A stretch of DNA of 64,000 nt from Marvania coccoides (lineage: Eukaryota > Chlorophyta > Trebouxiophyceae > Chlorellales > Chlorellaceae): positions 992,001-1,056,000 of the forward strand of contig OY978103.1 of assembly GCA_963854735.1 (NCBI GenBank). The letters are read 5' to 3'. Below are positions 11,098 to 20,667 of this stretch, in pieces. The notes below the pieces were generated by a model. That model saw only the letters and a list, made by a program, of their open reading frames with translations. It searched no databases and had not been told where the DNA came from. Numbering within the stretch: the stretch's first letter is position 1; every line of letters starts with the position of its first letter. The position numbers were made by a program, and so were the translations under genes.

Positions 11098-11269
11098 AGG
11101 CATGCGTTTTGCTGCTGCTGATGCTGAGGAGCTCTGAGAGGCCGTGGCGACCTTGGGCCACGATAGATTGGCGATGGCGGCGGGGGAGAGCGGCCGGCAA
11201 GGCTGTGAGGGCGGGGGATGAGGAGAGCAGCCGCGCGCTGCGCAGAAAGGGAGTTATTCTAAACGACAT
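11098..11269 (-). pseudogene. Orphan copy of the methionine aminopeptidase transit-peptide exon
   Basis: Reading from ATG 11269-11267 gives MSFRITPFLRSARLLSSSPA followed by LTALPAALPRRHRQSIVAQG, nearly the same as exon 1 of the aminopeptidase gene at 14586-14749. The functional copy ends in a GT donor after AGCAAAAA; here the same position reads AGCAAAACGCATG, so the donor is gone. No aminopeptidase catalytic exon lies downstream on this strand before 10.5 kb. It is the edge of the tandem duplication described for 11976-16608 and is probably not expressed as an enzyme. Confidence 0.75.
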
Positions 11270-11775
11270 TTCTGTGGAGCCAGCTGCCCCTGCATGTGCT
11301 CTGCTTTTCTCTGAAAATATATTTATCTTTTCAGAGATGGTTTGTGATATTTCGAAATATCGTGAATAATGACAGCTTACCTGATAATGAATTCACGTGC
11401 ACAGATATTTTTTTTGCGGAATGGATTTCGAGTTGAAGCGCGGCACAGGGAAGCAGCACGGCACCTTGAATTGAAAATTAAAATTATTGAGTGTGAACAT
11501 AGATGACTGGCGGCCTGCAGCTGCTGGCGGAGACCCCTGCGGGGTCTTCCAAAGTTTGCTAAAATTTTCGCGCAAATTGGTGGTCTTTAAGTATTTGCCC
11601 AATTCCAATGGTGTTAATAAATTGACGTATAATTGGGCAGAGAAGAGGCGTCAGCGGCATCAACGTCGGAGAAGTTTTTCAAAAACAAGTCTCACCTTTG
11701 AAGACATGCGCCCCTTTTTCTGCTTGTTGTACGATATTTACAATCAGACATTGCCTACTGGTGGACTATAGCGCG

Positions 11776-11812
11776 ACTTTTGAGTCGGACACCGGAGGGG
11801 TTTTCTTTCAAT
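11776..11812. repeat. Copy 2 of a short dispersed repeat
   Basis: Matches 10521-10557 over acttttgagtcggacaccgg and the following G/T-rich stretch. It lies 164 bases upstream of the start codon of membrane-protein copy A; the flank of copy B lacks a clear match. Confidence 0.7.
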
Positions 11813-11883
11813 CAGACAGCAAATCACGGTGCAGCCTTCCAGCGGCATCCATCCCGTACCTCGACAATTTGAATCTAACCCTG

Positions 11884-11939
11884 TCAGTAGGTACCCTGGC
11901 AGTAGGTACCCTGGCAGTACCCTGGCCCCTGGCAGTACC
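11884..11939. repeat. Short tandem repeat, unit near GGTACCCTGGCAGTA
   Basis: Two near-perfect units and two degenerate ones follow each other just before the start codon of copy A. The stretch is absent from copy B, so it arose after the duplication. Confidence 0.85.
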
Positions 11940-11975
11940 GAAGAGTCTTCTAAGAAAAGAGGGAGGCAGGCAGGA

Positions 11976-13294
11976 ATGCTGCTCCGGTTCAACAATCTCC
12001 AGAGGGAAAAGGTAAGCATTACCCATCAATGCATTGCATTTACCACATCTTGCCTGCTCGTTTCGTCCTTGTCTATCCCCCTTCTCCCGCCGCCACACAA
12101 AAAGAACTAAAAGATAACTTGGTGCTCACCACCTTCTTTTACTCCCAGGCATGGAGTGCGCAGTTCAATCGCTCGCTGCTTACCAACGACTTCTGGTTTT
12201 CCCTCGGTGAGCTACTCGGAAGCCAGCCAGCGTCTTCAATTTTTTTGAACAGCAGTTTTTTCTTCTTCTATGCCTTTTATTTTAATACTTCCCCACCCTC
12301 AACGCATCAGGTCTCTTTCTGTGGTCATTGGCCATCTATAGGCGCTGGCAGGGCGGTGGTCTCGTGGCCATTTTTTGGATTCTAACTTTCGAGGCGATGC
12401 TCCTCTTCACAATAGCCCTTCAAGTCGCAAGAGAGAACTTCTATCTCAAACATCGCATCAAGCTGCTGGTTATAATGCGCCTCATTCGATCGGCAGGAAT
12501 GTTGACGATAGTCGGACCAGCGCAGCACGAAATTTTTCAGTCTCCGTTATCTTCCTGCAGCGCCTTTACGTTCGCTACGCTCTCCAAATCAATTGCCTAT
12601 GTTGCGATGCTGTCATTGGGCTACCAGGTTGGTGATCAAACCCCTCGGTTTCCTCTTACCAGCGTAGAACATTTTTTTTTTTACTTATTTTTTCTTGTCT
12701 TCCCGACAGGTTCCCATTTCTAACCACATCTGGATGGTTGCTAATAACACGGTGCTCATGACATGGCTTGGCGCTCAACGCTGCATGAAAGAAGCTGACC
12801 TTTACTCTGAAACTGCAGAGCGATGCTTTGGTGCCTGGATTGAGAAACTGGCATTTCTAGACAAATTGTGGATTTTCAAGTTTATTGAGGTGCGGCACTA
12901 CGAAGCGGTGAATGTGACGAAAAAAGAGCCGTGGAGGGAGTGCATACAGCTGCAGATACTGTCCATCGTAAGTTGAAATAAAAATAAAAGGACTCTTGAG
13001 TATTATTATTTCCCCCCCCTACTTTTCTCTCTTTTTAGTTCTTCTTTCATTCTGGGACTCAGCAGTTGCTTTTTTTTTTTTTGCTTTTTTTTTCACCTGC
13101 AGGGAACCCTTGGGGCCATCTGTCCTCTGCTTTTCCATGTGTCCGTTGAAGAGTTTTCTCGGCATAAATTTCTGGCTGCTCACGGTGAAGCAGCGTTCTA
13201 CACACACTCCTGGAGAACTCACTTCGTGTACAACATTGCCTTGACTGTTTTAGCTGCGACCATAATAAACAAGTTGGCCGAAATCGTCGTGTAG
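11976..13294 (+). CDS. Multi-pass membrane protein of unknown family, tandem copy A
   Basis: Five exons (11976-12011, 12149-12206, 12311-12627, 12710-12967, 13103-13294) give 286 residues ending in TAG. I do not recognise the family. Hydrophobic segments include GLFLWSLAIY, VAIFWILTFEAMLLFTIALQ, LSKSIAYVAMLSLGY, a weaker one near HIWMVANNTVLM, GTLGAICPLLFHV and FVYNIALTVLAATII, so five to seven membrane passes are likely. Conserved polar motifs shared with copy B are LKHRIKLLV, KEPWRECIQLQ and HSWRTHFVYN. No signal peptide is evident. Exon number and phases equal those of copy B at 15324-16608, and the last intron and exon are almost identical between the two. Function unknown; a receptor-like or channel-like role would be speculation. 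Confidence 0.8.
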
Positions 13295-13404
13295 AAAATA
13301 TCATTGTACCCGTCTTCAACCAATAATACGTTGCAACCATGTTGTTTTTTACAGAAATCCAAAAATATAGAAACGAAAATCCTGTATCAACGGGTGCCTT
13401 CAAC

Positions 13405-14749
13405 CTACTCAGTCACCGTCAAAATTTCCACCCCTGCCTCTGTGATAAGCAGCGTGTGCTCCTTCTGCGCGCTCAGCCCGCCGTCCGCCGTCACCGCCGT
13501 CCACCCGTCCTTCCAAAACTTCTCCCGGGGGCTGCCCTCGCACAGCATCGGCTCTATCGTGAAAGTCTGCCCCACCGCCATCATCCCCGGTTCGTTGTTT
13601 CTGTGGTGCAACACGTGGGGATACGAGTGAAAGACCGTGCCCACGCCGTGACCCACAAAACTCTTGTTGAGGGAGTACTTGTAGGAGTCTGCCACCTTCT
13701 GAATGGCTTCCCCGATGGCGGAGTATCGGACGCCGGGGCCGCAGACTTGAATGCCGGCGGCCAGGGCCTCGGAAGTGGCTTGGCAGAGGCGGGCGGCGGA
13801 GTCGGAGACCTTGCCAACGTGGAACATGTTGGAGGTGTCGCCGTGGTAGCCCTGCAGGTGGTGGGGAAAATGTTAAAAGTCCCATATGGCGATCAAACCA
13901 ATGTTTGGAAGGTTTGGAGAGAAAGAGAAATAAGCATCTGAGAGAAAACAAAGAAGGCTGCCAAAATGCAGCCATATTCATTAAACGTGGACGTTCTTTA
14001 CTTATACAGTAATAGTTGTAACGGCTAATTCGATGGAACATAGCAATGGTGTTTTTTTAAAAAGAACGCACATCAAGAAACACAGTGACGTCAATGTTGA
14101 CAATATCGCCCTCCTGCAGCTCCCTGGAGTCGGGAATGCCGTGGCAGATGCACTCGTTCACCGAAGTGCACACCGATTTGGGAAAGTGGCCGTAGTTGAG
14201 CGGCGAGGGGTAGGCCCCGGCTTCGATGATCATAGCATGCACAGCGCGGTCTATTTCTTCCGTAGTGACCCCGGGCTTTGCCAGCGACCCCGCGTGCGCC
14301 AGCACCCGCGCCGCCAGCTTCCCTGCAGCTCGCATTTTCTCGATGCCAGCGGCGTTGTGCAGCTGAGGCGTGTTGTCCCAGGGCGGCATCAGGCCAGTGT
14401 CTGCGTAGGGAGGGCGAGGGATGTGGGCGGGGACCTCGCCTGGGGGGGTCACCTTGCCGGGTTTCAGCGGCGCACGCTTGCCCCCTGCAATTGTCCTGCA
14501 ATCAATTTAAAGAAACCGTTGAGCAAGAAAAACCAACGTTATGGAGAGGAGAGCTGACTTTGGAGGGTTTATAAAAAAGCCCTACTTTTTGCTGTTGTTG
14601 ATGCTGAGGAGCTCTGAGAGCCCGCGGCGGCTCTGGGCCACCACAGATTGGCGATGGCGGCGGGGGAGAGCGGCCGGCAAGGCTGTGAGGGCGGAAGATG
14701 AGGAGAGCAGCCGCACGCTGCGTAGCAAGGGAGCTAATCTAAGCGACAT
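13405..14749 (-). CDS. MAP1: Organellar methionine aminopeptidase, type I
   Basis: Exons 14586-14749, 14072-14495 and 13405-13851 give 344 residues ending in TAG. It removes the N-terminal Met from new proteins. Exon 1 is a Ser/Leu/Arg-rich transit peptide (MSLRLAPLLRSVRLLSSSSA), so the enzyme works in plastid or mitochondrion. All metal ligands are visible: IDVTVFLD and YHGDTSNMF (two Asp), GHGVGTVFHSYPHV (His), FTIEPML (Glu) and SAQKEHTLLITE (second Glu), plus the substrate His in ECICHGIPD. A type I core without an SH3-type insert fits the length. The first donor is GTAGGG, unusual but needed for the frame. The transit exon sits inside duplicated DNA; its twin at 11098-11269 is orphaned. 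Confidence 0.85.
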
Positions 14750-15323
14750 TTCTGTGGAGGTCAGTTGCCCCTGCATGTGCTCGCTCTTCTCTGAAAAGAT
14801 AAATGGTGTGCGTGTGATTTTATGGAATGGATGAAGCGCGACACAGGGAAACAACACGACACCTTGAATTGAAAATTAAAATTATTGAGAGTGAACACAG
14901 GTGACTGGCGGAGATCATGTGCAGAAAATTTCGCGCAAACTTTGAAAGTGTTTCACTATTTCCCTAAATCTATTGAGTTTGTGCCGAACTTTGGGCAAAA
15001 TGCATATTCCATTAAATAATTTAGTCTAATAAATAAGTGTAAGACACCCTGCTGGGGTTTGTTTGTTTGTTTGTTTGTAACCTGGAATCTTTCGACATCT
15101 GCGTATGTGGAAGGCGTCAGGGGCGTCAACGTCTGATAAGCTTTCAAAACCTAACCTCAGCGAATTTGCGAGAGACAGGCGCCCCCTATTCTGCTTATCA
15201 AAAGTACGACGTTATTTGAGGGGGTGAATCAGACAGCAAGTCGCGATGCTCGCCGTCGGTGCAGCCTCCCAGCGATATGTGTCCCTACGCTCAACAATTG
15301 AACAGGGAGTGAGGCAGGCAGGA
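14750..15323 (+). promoter_or_regulatory. 5' flank between the aminopeptidase and membrane-protein copy B
   Basis: About 570 bases between divergently read genes; it probably serves both. It matches the copy A flank in patches and contains a (GTTT)n run at 15057-15078. No coding signal was seen. Confidence 0.4.
15057..15078. repeat. (GTTT)n microsatellite
   Basis: Five consecutive GTTT units in the 5' flank of membrane-protein copy B. Confidence 0.9.
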
Positions 15324-16608
15324 ATGCTACTCCGATTCGATAATCTTCAGTTGGAAAAAGTAAGCATAACCCATTGATGCATTGCATTTACCATCACGCT
15401 CGTTTCGTCAGTACGCCTTCTCTAGCCACACTCTCAAAATAACTCGGCGCCCACCACCTCCCTTCACTCCCAGGCATGGAGGGCGCAGTTCAATCGCTCG
15501 CTGCTCACCAACGACTTCTGCTTTTTCATCGGTGAGTTGTCCGGAAGCCAGCCAGCGTCTTTCAGTTTTCAAACGTCAGTTTTCAATTCTTTCTTTTTCT
15601 TCCCCATCTTCAACGTCAGGTTTCTTTTTGTGGTCGTTGGTCATCTACAAGCGCTGGGAGGGCGGCGGTCTCGTGGCCTTCATTTGGATTCTAATGTTCG
15701 AAGCGACGCTCCTCTTCACAATAGCCCTTCAGGTCGGAAGGGAGAGCTTCTACCTGAAACATCGCATTAAGCTGTTGGTGACATTGCGCCTCATTCGAAC
15801 TTTAGGGATCATAACGATGCTCGGACCAGCGCAGCAAGACATTTTCCCGTCTGCGTTATCGTCCTGCAGCGCATTCTTGTTCAACTCGCTGTCCAAAGCT
15901 ATTTTCTACATTGCGATGCTTTCAGTAGGCAACCAGGTGGGTGATAACACCCCTTGTTTTCCGCATTAAAAATATCCCAGCGTTGATTTATTTAGTTTCA
16001 TTTCCGCCCCCCCCCCCCTTCAGGTTCCCATTTCTAACCACATCTGGATGGTTGCTAATAACACGGCGCTCATGGCATGGCTTGGCTCTCAGCGCTGCAT
16101 AAAAGAAGCAGATCTTTACCCTGAAATTGCGGGGCAATGCTTCGGTGCCTGGACTGAGAAACTGGCATTTCTCGACAAATTGTGGATTTTCAATTTTTTC
16201 GAGGGGCAGCAGTACGCAAAGATGACTACGCCGTTGATAAAGGAGCCGTGGAGGGAGTGCATACAGCTGCAGATACTGTCCATCGTAAGTTGAAATATAA
16301 ATAAAAGGACTATTGATTAAAATATTTTTCCCTACTTTTCTCTCTTTTTAGTTCTTCTTCTTTCATTCTGGGACTCAGCAGTTGCTTTTTTTTTTTTTGC
16401 TTTTTTTTTTCACCTGCAGGGAACCCTTGGGGCCATCTGTCCTCTGCTTTTCCATGTGTCCGTTGAAGAGTTTTCTCGGCACAAATTTCTGGCTTCTCAC
16501 GGTGAAGCAGCGTTCTACACACACTCCTGGAGAACTCACTTCGTGTACAACATTGCCTTGACTTTTTTAGCTGCGACCATAATAAACAAGTTGGCCGAAA
16601 TCGTGTAG
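15324..16608 (+). CDS. Multi-pass membrane protein of unknown family, tandem copy B
   Basis: Exons 15324-15359, 15474-15531, 15620-15936, 16024-16284 and 16420-16608 give 286 residues ending in TAG, with the same exon phases as copy A. Reading frames and splice sites are all intact, so both copies may be active. By eye about a quarter to a third of residues differ from copy A in exon 3 and about a fifth to a quarter in exon 4. In exon 5 there are only two substitutions and one missing residue, and intron 4 is nearly the same too. The intron before exon 4 ends in a C12 tract then TTCAG. Shared motifs LKHRIKLLV, KEPWRECIQLQ and HSWRTHFVYN are kept. Function unknown. Confidence 0.8.
16007..16018. 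repeat. Poly-C tract before a splice acceptor
   Basis: Twelve C followed by TTCAG at the end of intron 3 of membrane-protein copy B; it serves as the polypyrimidine tract. Confidence 0.85.
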
Positions 16609-16942
16609 AAAATTTCATTGGTTTACAGGTTTGCAATTTCTTAGTTGTGAACCGGAGATCGACGGCTTCTGTTTCTTTTCGTCGTTTTCGCGTACACAGT
16701 ACCACATGCGTCATTTGGCGTAAATTTGTAAAATAGTACTATACATACATACATACATACATTACAGGTTTAAAGTCCGCACAAAGAAGCAGCTAAGGCA
16801 ACATAGCAGACTGGCACCGAAGTGCAAGCAGAAATAATAATAATAAATTGATGAATGAAAATGAGAATAAAGAAAGACCAAAGAAAAACCAACCGCTAAA
16901 AGAAAAAGAGAAAAGAATAACAAAGGAAAAGAAAAGAAAAGC
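16609..16942. other. Intergenic; (CATA)n microsatellite
   Basis: No gene seen. It lies between convergently oriented genes. A CATA microsatellite lies at 16741-16763, and purine-rich low-complexity sequence fills 16830-16940. Confidence 0.6.
16741..16763. repeat. (CATA)n microsatellite
   Basis: About five and a half tandem CATA units. Confidence 0.9.
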
Positions 16943-17229
16943 TTATATCCAACCACGCAGCTTCTCGTACTCGCCAGCGTCATGGCTGGCTTTAATGAAA
17001 GAAGCAACCTGCTTCGGAGCTTGCTGCAGAAACTGAAAAAGATTCAAAGGAGAATAAGGGGAAGACGAAGAAGAAGATGGCGCGTCAGGGAATAAAGATG
17101 GGTAGGATGCCCGCATTACTACCAACGAAGGGCATGTGCAATGATGCTTACTGTATGCTTATTGTATGCCCAGTAATGGGCGGTACTTCTTGCCTTCTTT
17201 CGTTTTTGCATGCGATCATAATGCTTCAT
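16943..17229 (-). CDS. Small basic protein, family unknown
   Basis: Two exons, 17152-17229 and 16943-17032, join in phase 0 to give 55 residues ending in TAA: MKHYDRMQKRKKARSTAHY at the start and KASHDAGEYEKLRGWI at the end. The frame stays open upstream to a TAG at 17259-17257, and beyond it to an ATG at 17301. That ATG overlaps, on the opposite strand, the start codon of the secreted protein gene. The start chosen is the first Met after the TAG; alternatively that TAG ends an intron whose first exon lies further upstream. No membrane segment is visible. Confidence 0.45.
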
Positions 17230-17299
17230 TTCGCTCTCGTTATCATCTTTGTAACCCTAGAAACCACTGAAATACTTTGCGACAGCTAAATTGGCCACC

Positions 17300-17917
17300 A
17301 TGAAGAAGATTGTGCAGCTCCTGCTCGGCGTTCTGCTCGCCGCCCTTTTCGCCAGGTAACTGCATTTCCCCCTCTCCTTTCCTGACCTATTTGCCTCGGA
17401 ATGGGTAAAACGGGTATTCGGCTGTTAAGCGTCCCTCCAAGGATCAAATCAGCCCTCGCCTTTCTTCCTCTGCCCGAATTCGAATGCAATGGTAAAATAC
17501 CAGGGATACATTTTATTTCTTTTCACACAATTAGTATGGTTCCTCAACCAACAAGGTTGAATTTATTCTCCATCGCCGCTAAGCGCGTTTCCCCCGATTT
17601 CCCCCCCCTCCTTATTTTGCAGCTCCTGTGGTCAAACCACCACCGAGGCCACGGCTTCGACCTTTGGCGGAGGTTGCTGGTTCGGACACTGCCCGCCTTC
17701 TGTCCATCCGCCCCCTGTTCACCCGCCTCCAGTCCATCCCCCGCCTGTCCACCCTCCTCCGCCGCCGCATGTCTGTGACGACAACAAGTTTCCCTTCTGC
17801 GGCGCCGGCTGCAAACCGTTCTGCCACTGCCCGGGGCGTGCCGAGTTCTCTGCGGCCTTTGTGAACGTGTGCCGTCGCAACCCCAACTGCGACTTCGGCT
17901 GCAAACCGATTTGGTGA
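17300..17917 (+). CDS. Secreted Cys-rich protein with VHPPP repeats
   Basis: Exons 17300-17355 and 17623-17917 give 116 residues ending in TGA. A signal peptide is clear (MKKIVQLLLGVLLAALFA). The mature part has a short Ser/Thr/Gly stretch with GGGCWFGHC, then four tandem VHPPP units and a poly-Pro run. A Cys-rich domain follows with two similar motifs, GCKPFCHC and GCKPIW, and CRRNPNCDFGCKP. The Pro-rich spacer resembles hydroxyproline-rich cell-wall proteins of green algae; ten Cys in the last two thirds suggest disulfides. The start has a good context (gccaccATG). No known family was recognised; a wall or extracellular role is inferred. Confidence 0.75.
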
Positions 17918-18418
17918 AGAGATGGCGGGAGTTTCACCATGCATGGGCATTGCTGGTGATTAAATGACCACATCAGGTTTCAGCGGAATGTATGAGTTGC
18001 AACTGTTGATTTTATATGCGTTTTAGATCATAGTTCTCGGGGGAGTGCCCTGGGAGATCGTGCAGCGGCAGTGTGGTTCTCAACATATAACTGCAACTTC
18101 GCCCTTCATTATATGGTTGATTTCGTGAGCCTGGTGCTTTTTTTATTTGATTGTGAATCCTGCTGTAATATATGCATATAAATCTTCAGAGGGAAATTCA
18201 GAAATGGGTTGCACTGCCCCCCCACAAAAGCAGTATATTGCTGCTGGAAAACACGATTCTTTAAACCCTTATTTAAAGCTAAATTTCAAATAGCGCCAAC
18301 ACTGAGCACCGCCATCGTGAATTGCCGCTGCGCGTCCTTTTCCTGCTATATTATTTTATCTCTATTCATTCGATCACTTTTTTAAATTATTTCTCGCTTC
18401 AAGAGAACCCCAGCAATC
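17918..18418. other. Intergenic, no gene seen
   Basis: AT-rich sequence between two genes on the same strand; it holds the 3' end of the secreted-protein gene and the promoter of the PhzF gene. No structure recognised. Confidence 0.6.
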
Positions 18419-19599
18419 ATGAGCTTGAACATTCCATTCTACCAGGTAATACCCGTCTGAAATTGCACGTAAACGCGCCATAATGTTTAGTAAAAAAAAG
18501 AGCATTCCTTTTGAAGCTAAAGTGGCTTTGCCGCTCCCACCCAAAGGGAAACCATCCCTTCCTTCTGCTCTCCTCCTGCATTTCCTAGTGTCCCATCAAT
18601 TCATGTCCACCAGACTACCGCAAACTCTATATTTCCTCATTGGTAGTAGTATCACCCCCCATTCAGATTGACGCTTTCGCCAGCAGCCCCTTTGAAGGCA
18701 ACCCAGCTGCCGTGTGCCTGTGCCCCGCAGCCGCAAGCCCCCTTCTTACCGACCGCCACCTCCAGCTCATCGCCGCAGAAAACAACCTCAGCGAAACCGC
18801 CTTCCTAGTCGCCAAAACCAGCGGCAATAATGACAGCGCCGCGAATTTTTCTACCTGCACTCGTTTCGACCTCCGATGGTTCACCCCCACCATCGAGGTG
18901 CCGCTGTGCGGACACGCCACGCTGGCAGCCGCCGCTGCAGTGCTTTTCGGCGCCGGCAACCCTGCAGATGCGCTGTTCTTTGACACGCTCAGCGGAGAGC
19001 TCTCAGTGAGAAAAACTGATTTTCCAGGCGAGCTGTCGATGGATCTCCCGCTTCTGCCCCCCTCCCCCGCTGCGGCAGTCCACCCAGACTTTGCGAAAGG
19101 CTCCTCTTTGGTGGGCGCAGCACTGGGAAGCGACAAAACTGCCATCAGCAGCATTGTGAACATCGTCTACGAGCCCACCCTGCGGTACCTAGTCGTCGTT
19201 TTGGCCCGGGAGCGCTGGACGCAGGCGGCATTTGAGGCGTTTCAACCGGACGTGGCGGGGATGCACGCAGCGCACGGCGACGGTCACCTCGTGGGAGTCA
19301 TTTTGACTGTTCAGGCGGAGGAGAGAGATCACACCCACGATTTCTACTATCGATTTTTCGGGCCGTGGGCAGGGATTGCCGAGGACCCCGTTACCGGCAG
19401 CGCAAACTCGGTGCTGGGCCCGGTGTGGATGGAAAGGCTGCAGAAGAGGGAGCTGGCGGCGCGGCAGTGTTCGAAGAGGGGCGGAGAGCTGAGGGTCGTG
19501 GTGAATGCCGAGGCAGGGAGAGTGGTGGTGGTTGGCGGCGCGGTGATCGTGATTAAAGGGGAGTTTTGTCTTGATGAGCAGGCCATTTGTAGCGTGTAA
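18419..19599 (+). CDS. PhzF-family isomerase/epimerase-like protein
   Basis: A 27-base first exon (18419-18445, MSLNIPFYQ) joins 18667-19599 in phase 0, giving 319 residues ending in TAA. Family motifs are in order: IDAFASSPFEGNPAAVC at the start, ENNLSETAFLV with the catalytic-type Glu, LRWFTPTIEVPLCGHATL in the middle, and AEDPVTGSANSVLGP in the second lobe. These match the two-lobed diaminopimelate-epimerase fold of PhzF/YddE proteins. Bacterial PhzF works in phenazine synthesis, but eukaryotic members have no settled substrate, so the reaction is unknown. No targeting peptide is seen. Length is usual for the family (about 290-320). Confidence 0.85.
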
Positions 19600-19762
19600 A
19601 AAATGATCCTCTCACTGCTTTCATTTGCGATGCTTTCATTTGCGGACAGCAGCAGCTGCCAAAATTGTGTTCGAACAAAAATTCGAGCTGCTGCGCTATC
19701 CCGACGATTTCAGCCAAATACTGGGGATTTGAAGCCAATTGAAAAAACAGAAATACGCAAAA

Positions 19763-20490
19763 ATGGCGTGCCTTGCTGCTGGGTCGCTCAGCGCGTTGCG
19801 GCCGCTCCACAATATTGGAAATTCGAGACATTTTAGGGTGGTGAGTTCCCAAAAAAATGAGCCTTTAAGCCCAAAACTTACATTCAAAGCATGTGAATAC
19901 AATACTCGCCACAAAAAATTATCGTCTGCCTGTTACTACTCTTTCAGGGAACTACACAAGCTTGCCCGCTCAGCGCAGCGGGGCTCCAACGCTCCCAGCG
20001 GCTCTCTTTCAGCCCACCCAGGGCCGAAGGCGAAGGCTCTGGGCCCTCCGCCTCTAACGACGACGACGAGCTCGCCATCGAGAAGCAGATGGCGAAGCGA
20101 CGACCCAAAACCAAGGCAGCTCCGCCACCGCCAGGCTCCTACAAGGTCATTTCTGCAGCGAGGGACCAGGTCAGTTTCTTCACACACCAACTTGCTGCAT
20201 TATAGACGTTGAACTCATTCATTTCTTCTAATTTGCAGGTTTACGGCGATGGACCGCTCTCAGAGCTGCAGCAGTTTGAAAACAGCGTCATTTCCTTCCT
20301 AGCATTCCTCTTCTTCGTTATTTTGGCGGAAGGTGTGTACCTCGCGGCGTCTGGCTTCTTGAACGAGGCTGCAGACCAGTTTGGGCAGGACGTTGTTTAC
20401 CCGGCATTCTCGCCCACAATCGCCCTCTTCCTGGCCTGCTCTTCGGCCTACGGGCTTTGGAAAACAGGCGGAGGACGCAAAGACGAGTGA
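19763..20490 (+). CDS. LPA2: Photosystem II assembly factor LPA2 homologue
   Basis: Exons 19763-19840, 19948-20169 and 20239-20490 give 183 residues ending in TGA. The N-terminus (MACLAAGSLSALRPLHNIGN) looks like a plastid transit peptide, and an acidic then Lys/Pro-rich linker follows. The C-terminal third has two membrane helices, FLAFLFFVILAEGVYLAASG and PAFSPTIALFLACSSAYGLW. It matches Arabidopsis LPA2, where the same order EGxxLAASGFLPE...YPxFTPSVxLFxAGxxAYG is found. LPA2 is a thylakoid protein needed for assembly of CP43 into photosystem II. Restriction of the family to oxygenic phototrophs supports a green-alga origin for this DNA. Confidence 0.85.
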
Positions 20491-20667
20491 ATCTGTTTAT
20501 TTTATGTTTAAAGCTTTAAAACGCCCATTTTTATATCATTTAGGGGTCGACTTGAAGTAAAAAAATTCTGAGGGAAAAAAAATCGTAAAATACGTACAGA
20601 TAGATAACTGAAAACAGGAAGGAGCATACACTGTATCTATGTTTCTAAATTTAGCGTTCGTTGATTC

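Larger units (their letters stand above)
11270..11975 (+). promoter_or_regulatory. 5' flank of membrane-protein copy A
   Basis: About 700 bases without a gene. Parts match the flank of copy B at 14750-15323, for example ttgaattgaaaattaaaatt in both. It also holds the second copy of the 10521 repeat (11776-11812) and a small GGTACC tandem repeat. Promoter role is inferred from position only. Confidence 0.4.
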
